Below are positions 35,823 through 45,225 of a DNA stretch of 64,000 nt, one piece after another. Location of the stretch: NCBI RefSeq assembly GCF_004136555.1, contig NZ_NOIT01000002.1, positions 1-64,000 on the forward strand, written 5' to 3'. The notes beneath the pieces are model-generated. The model was not told where the DNA came from and did not search any database. It was given only the letters and a program-made list of their open reading frames with translations. Positions within the stretch are counted from its first letter, which is position 1. The number at the start of each line of letters is the position of its first letter. Origin of the DNA: Kocuria carniphila (GTDB taxonomy: Bacteria; Actinomycetota; Actinomycetes; Actinomycetales; Micrococcaceae). Both the position numbers and the translations under genes were made by a program.

Positions 35823-36839
35823 CTAGAAGCGCGAGACCTCGCCGGTGACGTCCGCGATCTCGATCGCAATCGGATCTTCATCTTCGTCATCATTGTCGTG
35901 CACGATGAACACCGCGGTGGGATCGCCCTTGGGGAACGCCCGGATCGTGACCACACCGCACTGGGCGTGGTTGAGGACCTCGGCCACCTGCTCGGTGGTG
36001 GCCGCCATGACCTTGGGAGGCAGGGGGTGGCCGCGCTCGTCCAGGATGTCCACCCGCACACCCCGATCGCGGGCGGTGCGGGTGATTTCCAGGATGTAGG
36101 GCGTGGCAATGGAACGACCGCGAATGGTGTCCCGCAATTGCGCCTCGGTGAGTCGGAACTGGTTGATGTCGTACTCGGTCACTTCGGAAGGATCGTGAGC
36201 TATCCGCTCGAGCAGGCCACCCGCGAGCCGGCGAACGTCCTGCACCCGGTGGTACGAGGCATTCTTGGAGTCCTGCTCGGCCTCGTCATTACTGCGGGCG
36301 GTGAGCAGCATGCGGCGGATCTCCCGCTTCCGTTGGTTGAACCGTAAGAACTCCTGGTAACCCACCCAGGTCGCGACGAACAGACCCAGGGCCATGACCG
36401 TGTAGCTCTCCGTGGGGACCACACTGTCACGGACCACGATCCACCGTCGGAGGGACATAATCGTGATGACCACCCACAGCAACACCGCCCACCAGAACCG
36501 CTGCCGCAGACACAATGCAAAGATCATGACCGTGAAACCCATGGCGAACCAGGGCATTTGCCCGGCAATGGGTACCGCAACGGTTGCTTTGTACCCCTGC
36601 TCTGCGGCAAGCATGAACAACAGTACGGCGGCCATTGTGGACAGCAGAGGCATCTGTTGGGTGGCCCACCGTGGGACCGCTACGATCAACGCTGCCCCCG
36701 CGTAGAACACCAGGGAGAGAACCATCGCGTCCGGGTCCCTGGCCGAATCCACCTTCGTGACGCCGATGACGAAGGAGACGCCAAAACCCAAGAGGGCCAG
36801 CACGGTCAGAAATTTCGGACTGATCCCGGCACTGTTCAT
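35823..36839 (-). CDS. Membrane histidine-kinase-like protein with degenerate ATPase domain
   Basis: 338 residues from ATG 36839, overlapping the stop of the upstream kinase gene (ATGA). About six N-terminal membrane helices (residues 10-150) lead to a coiled-coil-like stretch. The C-terminal part (about 240-338) aligns in pattern with a kinase ATPase domain but lacks the N, D, F and G boxes. It ends in an Asp/Glu-rich loop (HDNDDEDEDP) and has no clear phospho-accepting histidine. It is likely a partner or decoy subunit of the preceding kinase rather than an active enzyme (inference). Confidence 0.7.
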   Translation of the reverse strand: MNSAGISPKFLTVLALLGFGVSFVIGVTKVDSARDPDAMVLSLVFYAGAALIVAVPRWATQQMPLLSTMAAVLLFMLAAEQGYKATVAVPIAGQMPWFAMGFTVMIFALCLRQRFWWAVLLWVVITIMSLRRWIVVRDSVVPTESYTVMALGLFVATWVGYQEFLRFNQRKREIRRMLLTARSNDEAEQDSKNASYHRVQDVRRLAGGLLERIAHDPSEVTEYDINQFRLTEAQLRDTIRGRSIATPYILEITRTARDRGVRVDILDERGHPLPPKVMAATTEQVAEVLNHAQCGVVTIRAFPKGDPTAVFIVHDNDDEDEDPIAIEIADVTGEVSRF

Positions 36840-38143
36840 GACAGCGCGTCCTTGGGCCACGTGAGGATCACGGCGGTTCCACGGCCGGGGGAGGACCGCA
36901 GTTCGACGTCCCCGCCGACCGTTTCGATGTTCTCCACGATGGACACCCGAACCCCTAGGCGTTGGGTGTCCACGTCGTGGAGAGCGAAGCCGCGGCCCTC
37001 GTCACGAATCGTGAAACGCAGGTAGAAACCTTCGGGGTTGATGGGGGTCGGCGGGCACTGGCCACCGTCCATGGACACGTAGGTCACCTCGGTGCCGGAG
37101 TGCCGGGCACTGTTGGAGACCGCCTCGGTGATGGCCTGGGTGAGTCCCTGTGCCACGAATGTCGGGACGAATACTCGGGGCTCACCCACGGGGCGGATGT
37201 GGGAGCGAAGATTGCTGAACCGCACGCGTGAGCGCCACGGCGACAGCGATTCCATGAGCTCGTCCATGAGCACGTGCACCATGGTGGTGGTCTTGCCCGA
37301 CAACCGATCGTTCTCGTCGTCAAGGACTTCCAGCGCACGGGAGGCCAACTCGCGGGTGCGTTTGGCCAGGGGCCCTTCCGCGCGTGAGGCGTCCAGAAGA
37401 GCGGCCATCACGTTGTCGTGGATCAACCGGTCCATACGTTCCTGGTCCGCGGTTTCGGAGCGGCTACGCGTGAGAGCCAGCTCCTGGGAGAGCGCCTCGG
37501 TGTAGTCCTGATCCAGATTCTCCACTGCCCGTTTGGAGATCACGACCACCAGGATCGAGACGAGCCCGTAGCAGATCCGGAGGAACATCACGGTTCCCAG
37601 TGATTCGGAGCGCGAGTCCACGGGGATCAACTGGGCCATGATCAGCCCGTAGGCCAGTTCGATGCACAGCTGGTACACCAGTGCGGCCCAGGGGCTCCAG
37701 GCCAGCGCGATACTGATCAGGCTCACAATGATGAACCCACTGATCCAGGGGTACTGCAGCAAAACCCCGCCTTTCCAGGCCAGGGGCATGGTCAAGACGC
37801 CTAAACCCACCACCGCTGCCAGCGTGAGCAGGATCCACGGTTGGGCCGAATGCATGATGCCGAACACCACGAGCAAGGCGGAGATCACCAGGATCGCCGC
37901 CAGGAACACGGTGTACCAGGGGGCGAAAGCGGCTTGTTGCTGCTGCAGAATGGGCAGCGCCTCGACGAACAGGGACACCGCAAGTATCGCGATGCCGATC
38001 ATCCACAGCCAGTAGGCACGGTACGAATTGAGACCGAGTTCTTGGGGGGACGTGGTGGCTAAGAACTTTTTCCGCCGGAGTCGAGTGGGAACTTTACGGT
38101 AGGTTCCACTACGGCTCGATCGGGGGGCGACGTGTTTGTTCAT
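36836..38143 (-). CDS. NarL-type sensor histidine kinase
   Basis: 435 residues. About six N-terminal membrane helices (residues 45-215) are followed by a dimerisation segment MDRLIHDNVMAALLDAS with probable phospho-histidine His242. The HATPase domain has an N-box-like EAVSNSARHSGT, a D-box FTIRDEGRGF and a G-box-like GRGTAVILTWP. The order is response regulator, kinase, second kinase-like gene on one strand with a 30-nt gap and a 4-nt overlap, so it is an operon. The signal sensed by the membrane domain is unknown. Confidence 0.9.
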   Translation of the reverse strand: MNKHVAPRSSRSGTYRKVPTRLRRKKFLATTSPQELGLNSYRAYWLWMIGIAILAVSLFVEALPILQQQQAAFAPWYTVFLAAILVISALLVVFGIMHSAQPWILLTLAAVVGLGVLTMPLAWKGGVLLQYPWISGFIIVSLISIALAWSPWAALVYQLCIELAYGLIMAQLIPVDSRSESLGTVMFLRICYGLVSILVVVISKRAVENLDQDYTEALSQELALTRSRSETADQERMDRLIHDNVMAALLDASRAEGPLAKRTRELASRALEVLDDENDRLSGKTTTMVHVLMDELMESLSPWRSRVRFSNLRSHIRPVGEPRVFVPTFVAQGLTQAITEAVSNSARHSGTEVTYVSMDGGQCPPTPINPEGFYLRFTIRDEGRGFALHDVDTQRLGVRVSIVENIETVGGDVELRSSPGRGTAVILTWPKDALS

Positions 38144-38173
38144 TCCGCACCTTGGGTCAACGGCGCGGGATCG

Positions 38174-38890
38174 CTACAAGTGCTTTTCTGCGGTGGTGAT
38201 GTCCGCTTCCGGCTCGACCAGACCGTCTTCGATGGCGCGGATACGCAGATCGATCTTGGTGGGAGCGGGTCGGCCGATACGCGCGTACTTCTCACGGATG
38301 CGGTCGATGTTTGTCTTCACAGCGGACTGCTTGATCCCCATGCGGCGGGCCACCTGAACCTGGGCGAAACCGGAGGCGTACAAGCGAAGCGTCTCCTGTT
38401 CGCGCGGGGACAGAGCAGCGCGGGAGAACTCCACGTCACCGTCGATCGCGGCGGCCAGTTCCTTGGTGATCACCGGCTTGCCGTCAGCGATGTTGCGTGC
38501 TTCTTCGATGGCGTGCTCGAGCGGTTCCGACTTACGGACCAGTCCCAGTGCGCCGGCGCGCAACGACTCCCGGATCAGCGCGGCGTTCTCACCAATGCTG
38601 AAGATCAGCACCTTCATTCCCGCACTGCGGAGGCGTTCCACATTGCTCGCGGGACGCGAACGGTCCGCGAGCGAAAGGTCCAACAGGACGACGTCGCACT
38701 CGATCCTTTTCGCCCCGTGCGCGGTGAGTGCCGGGTTCTCAGGATCGCGGCCCAACTGATCCAGCAGGGTGGACACGGAGTCCGAAGAGCCCACGAGTTT
38801 GACGTCCGCTTGCGATGTCATGGACACCAGGCGTACGCCTTCGCGAACCACCTCATGATCGTCGACGATGGCGACAAGAGTGGATGGCAT
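38174..38890 (-). CDS. NarL/LuxR-type response regulator
   Basis: 238 residues. The receiver domain has an acidic pocket (DDH at 10-12) and probable phospho-acceptor Asp71 in VVLLDLSLAD. The conserved Lys lies in VRKSEPLE. The C-terminal LuxR helix-turn-helix (LSPREQETLRLYASGFAQVQVARRMG, then KTNIDRIREK) covers about 158-215. It is the first gene of the three-gene two-component operon. A GGAGG ribosome site is 9 nt before the ATG. Confidence 0.94.
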   Translation of the reverse strand: MPSTLVAIVDDHEVVREGVRLVSMTSQADVKLVGSSDSVSTLLDQLGRDPENPALTAHGAKRIECDVVLLDLSLADRSRPASNVERLRSAGMKVLIFSIGENAALIRESLRAGALGLVRKSEPLEHAIEEARNIADGKPVITKELAAAIDGDVEFSRAALSPREQETLRLYASGFAQVQVARRMGIKQSAVKTNIDRIREKYARIGRPAPTKIDLRIRAIEDGLVEPEADITTAEKHL

Positions 38891-38955
38891 GGGCTTAGAC
38901 CTCCAAGTACTCCCCAGGGTGATCCCGACCCCCGGAACCCCCTACAGATGGGAGT

Positions 38956-39837
38956 CTAGCTGTTAATGACATTCGAATTGGTCCAGGCGTCGACTTTACG
39001 GTGATAACGCATGCCCCACATGCCGCCCAGGATAGCCGCGACGAGGTCAAGGATAACGACCGCTGCCAGAGCCACCAGCCCCCAACCCACGATCGGCCCG
39101 ATCACGGACTGCGCGGCCAGGCTGTGCGGGGCCAACCCCACCGTGTCGGCCCAGAGCAGCGCGGCCACGGACGCAATGGCTCGCGCCAGCAGGGACCACA
39201 GCCACACGCTGACACCCTGGGCCACGCCCGAGAAGCGTGCCATGCGGCCGGCCACGTAGCCACCCGCGAGCAGTGCAAGGAACTCGACCACGGCGAACAC
39301 GGCCAGCGCCAACCAACCGGCGGTGTCCTGTGGATTGAGCAGCCCATGGTCCAGGGCTCGGCCGATCCCGTTGGTCGTTTCAATGCCCCACTGGGGGCCG
39401 AACAGGCCGGAGGCCACCAGGAGCACACCGCTCACGGACAGGGCGGCCAGCCAGCCGAAGAGACCGGGGAGCAACTGCATGCCGCCGAAACGCTTCTTCT
39501 GCGCGCCTCGCACGTCTTCCGTGGTCAGCCTCTTGGCGGATCCGGCGCCCTGGGCGGGAACCGCCGGTCGCACGGAATCCCACGCGGCGGTCGCGGTCAC
39601 GCGCTCGTCCTGCGGGGTCAGGTGCTCATCGCCGATGGGTTCCATGACCCCTGTCTCAGGATCCGGGCGGTGCAACCGGCCGGAGGCCACGCCGGAACGG
39701 GAGGACCCGGCGGCGTCGGCGTGGGGGAGTGGCCTGGTCTTCTCTGCGTCCGTGGCCTCGATCGGAGCGGTGTGCTGATCGGTCCAGGGTGCGTTGCCGT
39801 TGTCCAGAGGGTCACGTGAAGCGGAAGATGGCGACAT
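38956..39837 (-). CDS. Hypothetical membrane protein with disordered N-terminal half
   Basis: 293 residues if ATG 39837 is used (the frame is open further upstream). Residues 1-120 are polar, Pro/Asp/Glu-rich and probably disordered. They are followed by about four membrane segments (near 128-150, 170-195, 205-225 and 240-270). No motif recognised. It is divergent from fadD. The start is uncertain because no good ribosome site is visible. Confidence 0.7.
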   Translation of the reverse strand: MSPSSASRDPLDNGNAPWTDQHTAPIEATDAEKTRPLPHADAAGSSRSGVASGRLHRPDPETGVMEPIGDEHLTPQDERVTATAAWDSVRPAVPAQGAGSAKRLTTEDVRGAQKKRFGGMQLLPGLFGWLAALSVSGVLLVASGLFGPQWGIETTNGIGRALDHGLLNPQDTAGWLALAVFAVVEFLALLAGGYVAGRMARFSGVAQGVSVWLWSLLARAIASVAALLWADTVGLAPHSLAAQSVIGPIVGWGLVALAAVVILDLVAAILGGMWGMRYHRKVDAWTNSNVINS

Positions 39838-39966
39838 GGGGGCTCGATTCGTCCATGGGAGTGGCGGTATCAACTGAGCGAAGTCTATCGATTCAGTCGT
39901 GTCACGGGCGGGGACCTGGCCGAACGTGAACGAGTCACCGGCCGTGAGGGCCACCACGGGAACGGG

Positions 39967-39972
39967 TAACCT
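39967..39972 (+). promoter_or_regulatory. Leaderless -10 box of fadD
   Basis: TAACCT lies 7 nt before ATG 39980. Confidence 0.5.
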
Positions 39973-39979
39973 CGAAACC

Positions 39980-41689
39980 ATGGCTAGCGAGACCTCCCGA
40001 GATTTTTTGGCAACCCGTCCGTGGACCCGGAGCTACAGCCCCGATGTCCCGCGAGACCTCAACCTCCCCGACACTTCACTGATCCACATGCTCGAGAAGT
40101 CCGTGGCGCGCCACGGTGGCAAGACCGCCCTGGAATTCTTCGGTGCGGGCATGTCCTATGCGGAACTGGGCGACCAGGTCCAGCGCGCGGCAGAGGGGCT
40201 GCGCCTCATGGGCGTGGAGGCCGGTGACCGCGTGGCGATCGTCTTGCCCAACTGCCCGCAGCACATCGTGGCTTACTACGCGGTGATGCGACTGGGCGCG
40301 ATCGTAGTGGAACACAATCCGCTCTACACCGCACCCGAACTCCGTCATCAGTTCGAGGACCACGGCGCTCGCGTGGCCGTCGTGTGGGACAAGATCGCCT
40401 CGCGCATCACGTCCATGCCCAAGGACCTCAACATCGAGCACATCGTGTCCGTGGACATCACCGCGGCCATGCCCCTGGTCATGCGCTCCGCCCTCAAGCT
40501 GCCCATCAAGAAGCTCAAGCAGCAACGGGCAGAACTCACCGAGGCCGCTCCCGGTACCGTGCCGTGGCGCAAGTTGATCAGCGCCGATCCCATCCGCGCG
40601 GATCACCGGCGCCCCTCGGCCACGGATGTTGCCGTGCTGCAATACACCTCGGGCACCACGGGCACCCCCAAGGGTGCGATGCTCACGCACCGGAATCTTG
40701 AATCCAACGCGGTCATGGGCCAGCACTGGCTCGGCACCACGTCCCACGAAGTGGTCTATGGCGTTCTGCCCTTGTTTCACGCGTTCGGACTGACACTGGG
40801 CATGACGTTCGCCATGTCCCTGGGTGCCAAGCTCGTGCTGTTCCCCACCGTGCGCGCAGACCTGATCCTCAAGGCCATGAAGAAGTCCATGCCCACCGTG
40901 CTCCCGGCCGTGCCGCCGGTGTACCAGAAAGTTTTGGATGCGGCGCAGGAGCAGGGCAAGGATCTGTCCGGTATCCGTGTGGCGGTTTCAGGGGCCATGA
41001 CCCTGCCGGTTCCACTGGTCAAGACGTGGGAGGATGCCACGGGCGGAATGCTCATCGAGGGTTATGGCCTGACCGAGTGCTCGCCCCTGGTGTCCTGCAA
41101 TCCCTTGAGCGATCTCCGCGAGGCGGGCTCCATCGGAATCCCCTTCCCCAGCACCGACATCCGCCTGGTGAACCCGGAAACCTGCAAGGACGTGGCCTTG
41201 GGCGAGGAAGGCGAGTTGTGGGTCAAGGGGCCCCAGGTCACCCAGGGGTACTGGAAGCGCCCGGAGGAAACGGCCAAGCTGCTCACCGAGGACGGCTGGC
41301 TGCGTACCGGCGACATCGTCTCCGTGGACGATCGGGGGTTCCTGCGCGTGGTGGACCGCATCAAGGAGGTCATCATCACAGGTGGCTTCAACGTGGCACC
41401 CACCGAAGTGGAAACCGCCCTCAAGCTTCATGATTCCGTGGAGGACGCCGCGGTGGTCGGTATCCCCAACGACAACGGCAACGAATCTGTGGTGGCCGCC
41501 GTGATGCTGGCCCCCGGCGTCACCCTCAACGAGGATGAGCTGCGCGAACACTGCTACGACAAGGTCACCCGGTACAAGGTGCCCCGCCGCATCGTGGCCA
41601 TGGACGAACTGCCGCGCACCATGCTCGGTAAGACCCTGCGCCGCGCGGTCAAGGAACAGATCATTGACGAGAAGTTGCTGGACCGCTGA
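39980..41689 (+). CDS. fadD: Long-chain fatty acid-CoA ligase
   Basis: 569 residues of the ANL adenylating superfamily. The P-loop LQYTSGTTGTPKGAML, the A5 motif EGYGLTECSPL, the A7 motif LRTGDIV and the A10 lysine region PRTMLGKTLRR are all present. It activates fatty acids to acyl-CoA via acyl-AMP. The chosen ATG has TAACCT 7 nt upstream and no ribosome site (leaderless). It is monocistronic, ending in the hairpin at 41748-41778. Confidence 0.92.
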   Translation: MASETSRDFLATRPWTRSYSPDVPRDLNLPDTSLIHMLEKSVARHGGKTALEFFGAGMSYAELGDQVQRAAEGLRLMGVEAGDRVAIVLPNCPQHIVAYYAVMRLGAIVVEHNPLYTAPELRHQFEDHGARVAVVWDKIASRITSMPKDLNIEHIVSVDITAAMPLVMRSALKLPIKKLKQQRAELTEAAPGTVPWRKLISADPIRADHRRPSATDVAVLQYTSGTTGTPKGAMLTHRNLESNAVMGQHWLGTTSHEVVYGVLPLFHAFGLTLGMTFAMSLGAKLVLFPTVRADLILKAMKKSMPTVLPAVPPVYQKVLDAAQEQGKDLSGIRVAVSGAMTLPVPLVKTWEDATGGMLIEGYGLTECSPLVSCNPLSDLREAGSIGIPFPSTDIRLVNPETCKDVALGEEGELWVKGPQVTQGYWKRPEETAKLLTEDGWLRTGDIVSVDDRGFLRVVDRIKEVIITGGFNVAPTEVETALKLHDSVEDAAVVGIPNDNGNESVVAAVMLAPGVTLNEDELREHCYDKVTRYKVPRRIVAMDELPRTMLGKTLRRAVKEQIIDEKLLDR

Positions 41690-41747
41690 GTCCGGCGGGC
41701 TCGGCCGGGTCCACGCTGTCAAGCAGCCCCGGCCACCCACGATCGAC

Positions 41748-41778
41748 GACGCCGCCGCGAGATTCTCGCGGCGGCGTC
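41748..41778. terminator. Bidirectional terminator between fadD and flavin reductase genes
   Basis: A 14-bp perfect stem GACGCCGCCGCGAG/CTCGCGGCGGCGTC with loop ATT, between convergent genes. It overlaps the recurrent 11-mer at 41745-41755. Confidence 0.85.
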
Positions 41779-41835
41779 GCCATTCCTTGTTCGGCCCCGA
41801 CGCGGCCTCTGCGCAGCTGCGGGTCCTGTGGCTCG

Positions 41836-42477
41836 TTAGGCGGGATCGCTGTCGGCGGGATCCTTGATGCTGTCGTAGGGAATGCGACGGATCGAGCGGA
41901 TGTCGCCCAGACCGGCCCACTCGTCGTGACCCAGGCGGGCGATGGGATCAAGCCCACGTGCGTCCGGCCCGCGCTCACCGAGCGCGTGCGGGGCCACCGC
42001 CACGTGGCGGACCTGGCCGAAGACCACGTAGCCGTTGCCCACCTTCAGGGGTTCGCCGTGCAGCGTGCATTCCATGCTGGCCGGGGATTCCGCGACCCGC
42101 GGGGCGGCAACCGTGCTGGCCGGTTCCCGGGTGAGACCCACGGCGTCGAACTCGCTGATCTCGGGCGGATAGTCGGTGCCCGTCGCATTGATCTTCTCGA
42201 AGAGCTCCACGGGGGTGTGATTGACCACGAACTCCCGGGTCTCCACGACGTTGCGCAGCGTGTCCTTCACCCCGGTGGAGACGAACTGGATGATGGTCGG
42301 ATCGGAAGACACCATGATGAAGTACGAGTGGGGCGAGAGATTGTCCACGCCTGCGGCCGAGCGCGTGGAAATCCACGCGATGGGGCGGGGGATCACCAAC
42401 GACTTCACAATGCTCGCCCACGAGCCGCTGGCATTCGGGGCGAGCTCTTCCTTGGTCTGAGGTGTCCGATCCGTCAT
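41836..42477 (-). CDS. Flavin reductase-like (FMN-binding split-barrel) protein
   Basis: 213 residues from ATG 42477 (GGAG upstream). The flavin reductase-like domain pattern is clear: SLVIPRPIAWISTRSAAGVDNLSPHSYF, SDPTIIQFVSTGVKDTLRNV, EFVVNHTP. Members bind FMN and supply reduced flavin or reduce small substrates. It is divergent from an acyl-CoA synthetase gene and close to the cat region, but a role in aromatic catabolism is only a guess. Confidence 0.85.
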   Translation of the reverse strand: MTDRTPQTKEELAPNASGSWASIVKSLVIPRPIAWISTRSAAGVDNLSPHSYFIMVSSDPTIIQFVSTGVKDTLRNVVETREFVVNHTPVELFEKINATGTDYPPEISEFDAVGLTREPASTVAAPRVAESPASMECTLHGEPLKVGNGYVVFGQVRHVAVAPHALGERGPDARGLDPIARLGHDEWAGLGDIRSIRRIPYDSIKDPADSDPA

Positions 42478-42685
42478 GGTCTCCATTGCATCACGCAGTT
42501 GGGCAGTACTGCAGAAAGGCGGCCAACACAGGACGGCGATGCTCTGCAAAACGGCTATGGAGCGCGGTAGGGCAAATTATGTGCGATCAATAACTATTGA
42601 CATTCACAACGATTGACGATTCCATGGTTTGCACGTGACAACCGTCGCAGTGCTGCGCTCCCCCCGGGGGCTGAGGAGGAAAACC

Positions 42686-44197
42686 GTGAACCTTGGAATT
42701 GGCACGTGGCCCGCCCGCCGCGTCATGGTCCGTCCGGACGCGACCGCTCTGGTGTTCGAGGGGCAATCCGTGACCTATCGGGAGTTCGAACTCCGCGTGC
42801 GCAAGCTGGCCAACGCGCTGCGTGATTCCGGGGTGCGGCACGGTGACCGGGTGGCGTACGTGGGGTTCAATCACCCGTCACTGCTGGAAACCTTTTTCGC
42901 GGCCGGATTGCTGGGTGCCGCGGCGGTACTGATCAATCCTCGATTGCGGCGGGCCGAGGTGGACTACATCCTGCGCGACTCCGGTGCCACCACGGTGGCC
43001 TTCGGGCAGGACCAGCGCGAGAACGCCGTCTCACTGGAATCGGAGCTCACGGATGTGCGCACGTGGTTGAGCGTGGACGGGGGCGGCTCAGGGCAGGACT
43101 TCGATGATTTCCTGCAGTCCGGCGGTGAAGATGTCATCGACGAGCAGCTCGACCTCGACGAACTGGCGCTGATCATGTACACCTCGGGCACCACGGGCAA
43201 GCCCAAGGGTGCGATGCTGAGCCATAACAATCTGTTCTACCAATACGTCAACGCCCTGATCGGCCAGGATATGCGCCAGGACGAGGTGCACCTGGCGGTA
43301 GCGCCGCTGTTCCACATTGCCGGGCTCAACATGATGGCCCTTCCCACGTTCATGCTGGGTGGCACGATCATCATTCAGCGCCAGTTCCGCGCACCGGACG
43401 TGCTGCGTGAGATCCAGGATTCCCGGGTGACGTCCTCCTTCATGGTCCCGGCGATGCTGGATTCGCTGTCACACGCGGAGGGATTCGACTCCGCGGACTT
43501 CTCCTCCGTGCGCGCGTTCATGGTCGGAGGATCACCCCTGCCCGAGCGCATGTTGCGCACCTGGGCCGAGTTGGACGTGGCCGTGATGCAGGGTTTCGGC
43601 ATGACCGAGACCGCTCCCGGGGTGCGGATGCTCGAACCGCGCGACGGTGTGAGCAAGTTGGGCTCCGCAGGCAGGCAGCACTTCTTCACGGAATCCAAGC
43701 TCGTGGATCCGCTCGGCGAGACCGTGGCAGTGGGGCAACCCGGGGAAGTCATTGTCCGAGGCCCCAATGTGATGAGTGGGTACTGGAACAAGCCGGAGGA
43801 AACCACTAAGGCCCTGGAGGGTGGCTGGTACCACTCCGGTGACATTGCGGTGGAGGACGAGGACGGTTACTTGTTCATCAAGGACCGCATCAAGGACATG
43901 TACATTTCCGGCGGTGAGAATGTGTACCCTGCCGAGGTGGAGAACGCCCTGTTGGATGTCCCGGGAGTGCAGGAGGCTGCGGTCATCGGCGTTCCGGACG
44001 AGAAGTGGGGCGAGAGCGGCAGGGCCTTCGTGGTGCTCTTCCCGGATGTGCCGAACCTGACGGGACAGGACATCAGGGATCAACTCAAGGAGCGGCTGGC
44101 CAGTTACAAACTGCCGGCCACGGTCGACGTGGTGGACGAGCTGCCCCGCACGACCACCGGCAAGATCCAGAAGCACGTTTTGCGCGAACGCACCTGA
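42686..44197 (+). CDS. Acyl-CoA synthetase (AMP-forming)
   Basis: 503 residues from GTG 42686 with a strong AGGAGGA ribosome site 5 nt away. ANL motifs: IMYTSGTTGKPKGAML, MQGFGMTETAPG, YHSGDIAVEDEDGY, and C-terminal PRTTTGKIQKHVL with the catalytic lysine. It activates a carboxylate to its CoA thioester. Lying between the flavin reductase gene and catR, it might act on an aromatic acid or a fatty acid. The substrate is not decidable from sequence. Confidence 0.9.
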   Translation: MNLGIGTWPARRVMVRPDATALVFEGQSVTYREFELRVRKLANALRDSGVRHGDRVAYVGFNHPSLLETFFAAGLLGAAAVLINPRLRRAEVDYILRDSGATTVAFGQDQRENAVSLESELTDVRTWLSVDGGGSGQDFDDFLQSGGEDVIDEQLDLDELALIMYTSGTTGKPKGAMLSHNNLFYQYVNALIGQDMRQDEVHLAVAPLFHIAGLNMMALPTFMLGGTIIIQRQFRAPDVLREIQDSRVTSSFMVPAMLDSLSHAEGFDSADFSSVRAFMVGGSPLPERMLRTWAELDVAVMQGFGMTETAPGVRMLEPRDGVSKLGSAGRQHFFTESKLVDPLGETVAVGQPGEVIVRGPNVMSGYWNKPEETTKALEGGWYHSGDIAVEDEDGYLFIKDRIKDMYISGGENVYPAEVENALLDVPGVQEAAVIGVPDEKWGESGRAFVVLFPDVPNLTGQDIRDQLKERLASYKLPATVDVVDELPRTTTGKIQKHVLRERT

Positions 44198-44249
44198 GCG
44201 GGTTTGCGGCAAAGTGTGGCATGCACCGCAGAAATTCGGTTGATTTTAT

Positions 44250-44263
44250 AGAAACATGTTCCT
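44250..44263 (+). promoter_or_regulatory. Imperfect palindrome upstream of catR
   Basis: AGAAACATGTTCCT is palindromic except at one position pair and lies 60 nt before the catR start. It is a candidate regulator site. Confidence 0.3.
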
Positions 44264-44322
44264 AATCTGCCCGATTGTAGATACTATTCTAATGAAACAA
44301 TGTCGGGAAGAAGCGGGACCTC

Positions 44323-45225
44323 ATGGAGCTTCGACAACTGAACTACTTCATAGCCGTGGCCGAAGAACGTCATTTCGGTCGCGCGGCCAAGCGGCTGCAC
44401 ATGGCCCAGCCGCCGCTGTCACAGCAGATCCGGCAACTCGAGGAACAACTGGGCGTCAAGCTGCTGGACCGCACCACACGCCGCGTTGACCTCACCGCGG
44501 CAGGCCAGGAATTGCTGGACCGTGGCCGGAAGATCGTCAACGAGGTCGAAACCCTCAAGGCGGACGTGTACCAGGTCGGCAACGGCGCCACCGGTGTGCT
44601 GCGCGTGGGTTTCTCTGGTTCGGCCACCTACGGCGTGATGCCCAAGATCGTGCGCCACGTCAAGCAGGCATTGCCCGGGCTGTCCATGACACTGCAGGGC
44701 GAAATGCTCACCCCCGCCATGGAAGCCGGGCTGCGTGATCACACCCTGGACGCCGCCATGTTGCGCCCGCCGGTGGCTTCGGCGGAAATCGAGTACCGGG
44801 TCGTGGCCCGCGAGAAGCTCGTGGTGGCCCTGCCTTCGCACAGCCCGCTGGCCACCGGACGTCCCGTGGCCATCAACGAACTACAGGAACAGCCCTTCAT
44901 CACCTACCCGCCGGAATCGGTGATGTACCGGATGGTCTCGGAGCTGTGTCGCCACGGCGGTTTCCAGCCCCGCATCGGTCAGGTGGCCAAGGAAACCTCC
45001 ACCATGCTGTCCTTCGTGGCAGCCGGCGGGGGAGTGGCCGTGGTACCCCAGGCCGTGTGTTCCTTCCAGCTCGAGGGCGTGGTCTACGCGCCCCTCGAAG
45101 ATTCCCCCGATAGTGAGCTTGCGGTGGCGTGGCGTCGGGAAGACCGCTCCACCCTGTTGCACAACTTTGTGAACCTCGTGATGGATGTCAGCGAGGCAAA
45201 CCCTGGCACGAAAGGCCAAGCATGA
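44323..45225 (+). CDS. catR: LysR-family regulator, CatR-like
   Basis: 300 residues. The N-terminal LysR helix-turn-helix (MELRQLNYFIAVAEERHFGRAAKRLHMAQPPLSQQIRQLE) is very close to CatR/CatM/BenM-type sequences. An effector domain of two alpha/beta lobes follows. Such proteins activate catechol genes in response to muconate. Its stop overlaps the catB start by 4 nt (ATGA), so the regulator is co-translated with the gene it probably controls. This differs from the divergent layout common in proteobacteria. Confidence 0.88.
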   Translation: MELRQLNYFIAVAEERHFGRAAKRLHMAQPPLSQQIRQLEEQLGVKLLDRTTRRVDLTAAGQELLDRGRKIVNEVETLKADVYQVGNGATGVLRVGFSGSATYGVMPKIVRHVKQALPGLSMTLQGEMLTPAMEAGLRDHTLDAAMLRPPVASAEIEYRVVAREKLVVALPSHSPLATGRPVAINELQEQPFITYPPESVMYRMVSELCRHGGFQPRIGQVAKETSTMLSFVAAGGGVAVVPQAVCSFQLEGVVYAPLEDSPDSELAVAWRREDRSTLLHNFVNLVMDVSEANPGTKGQA

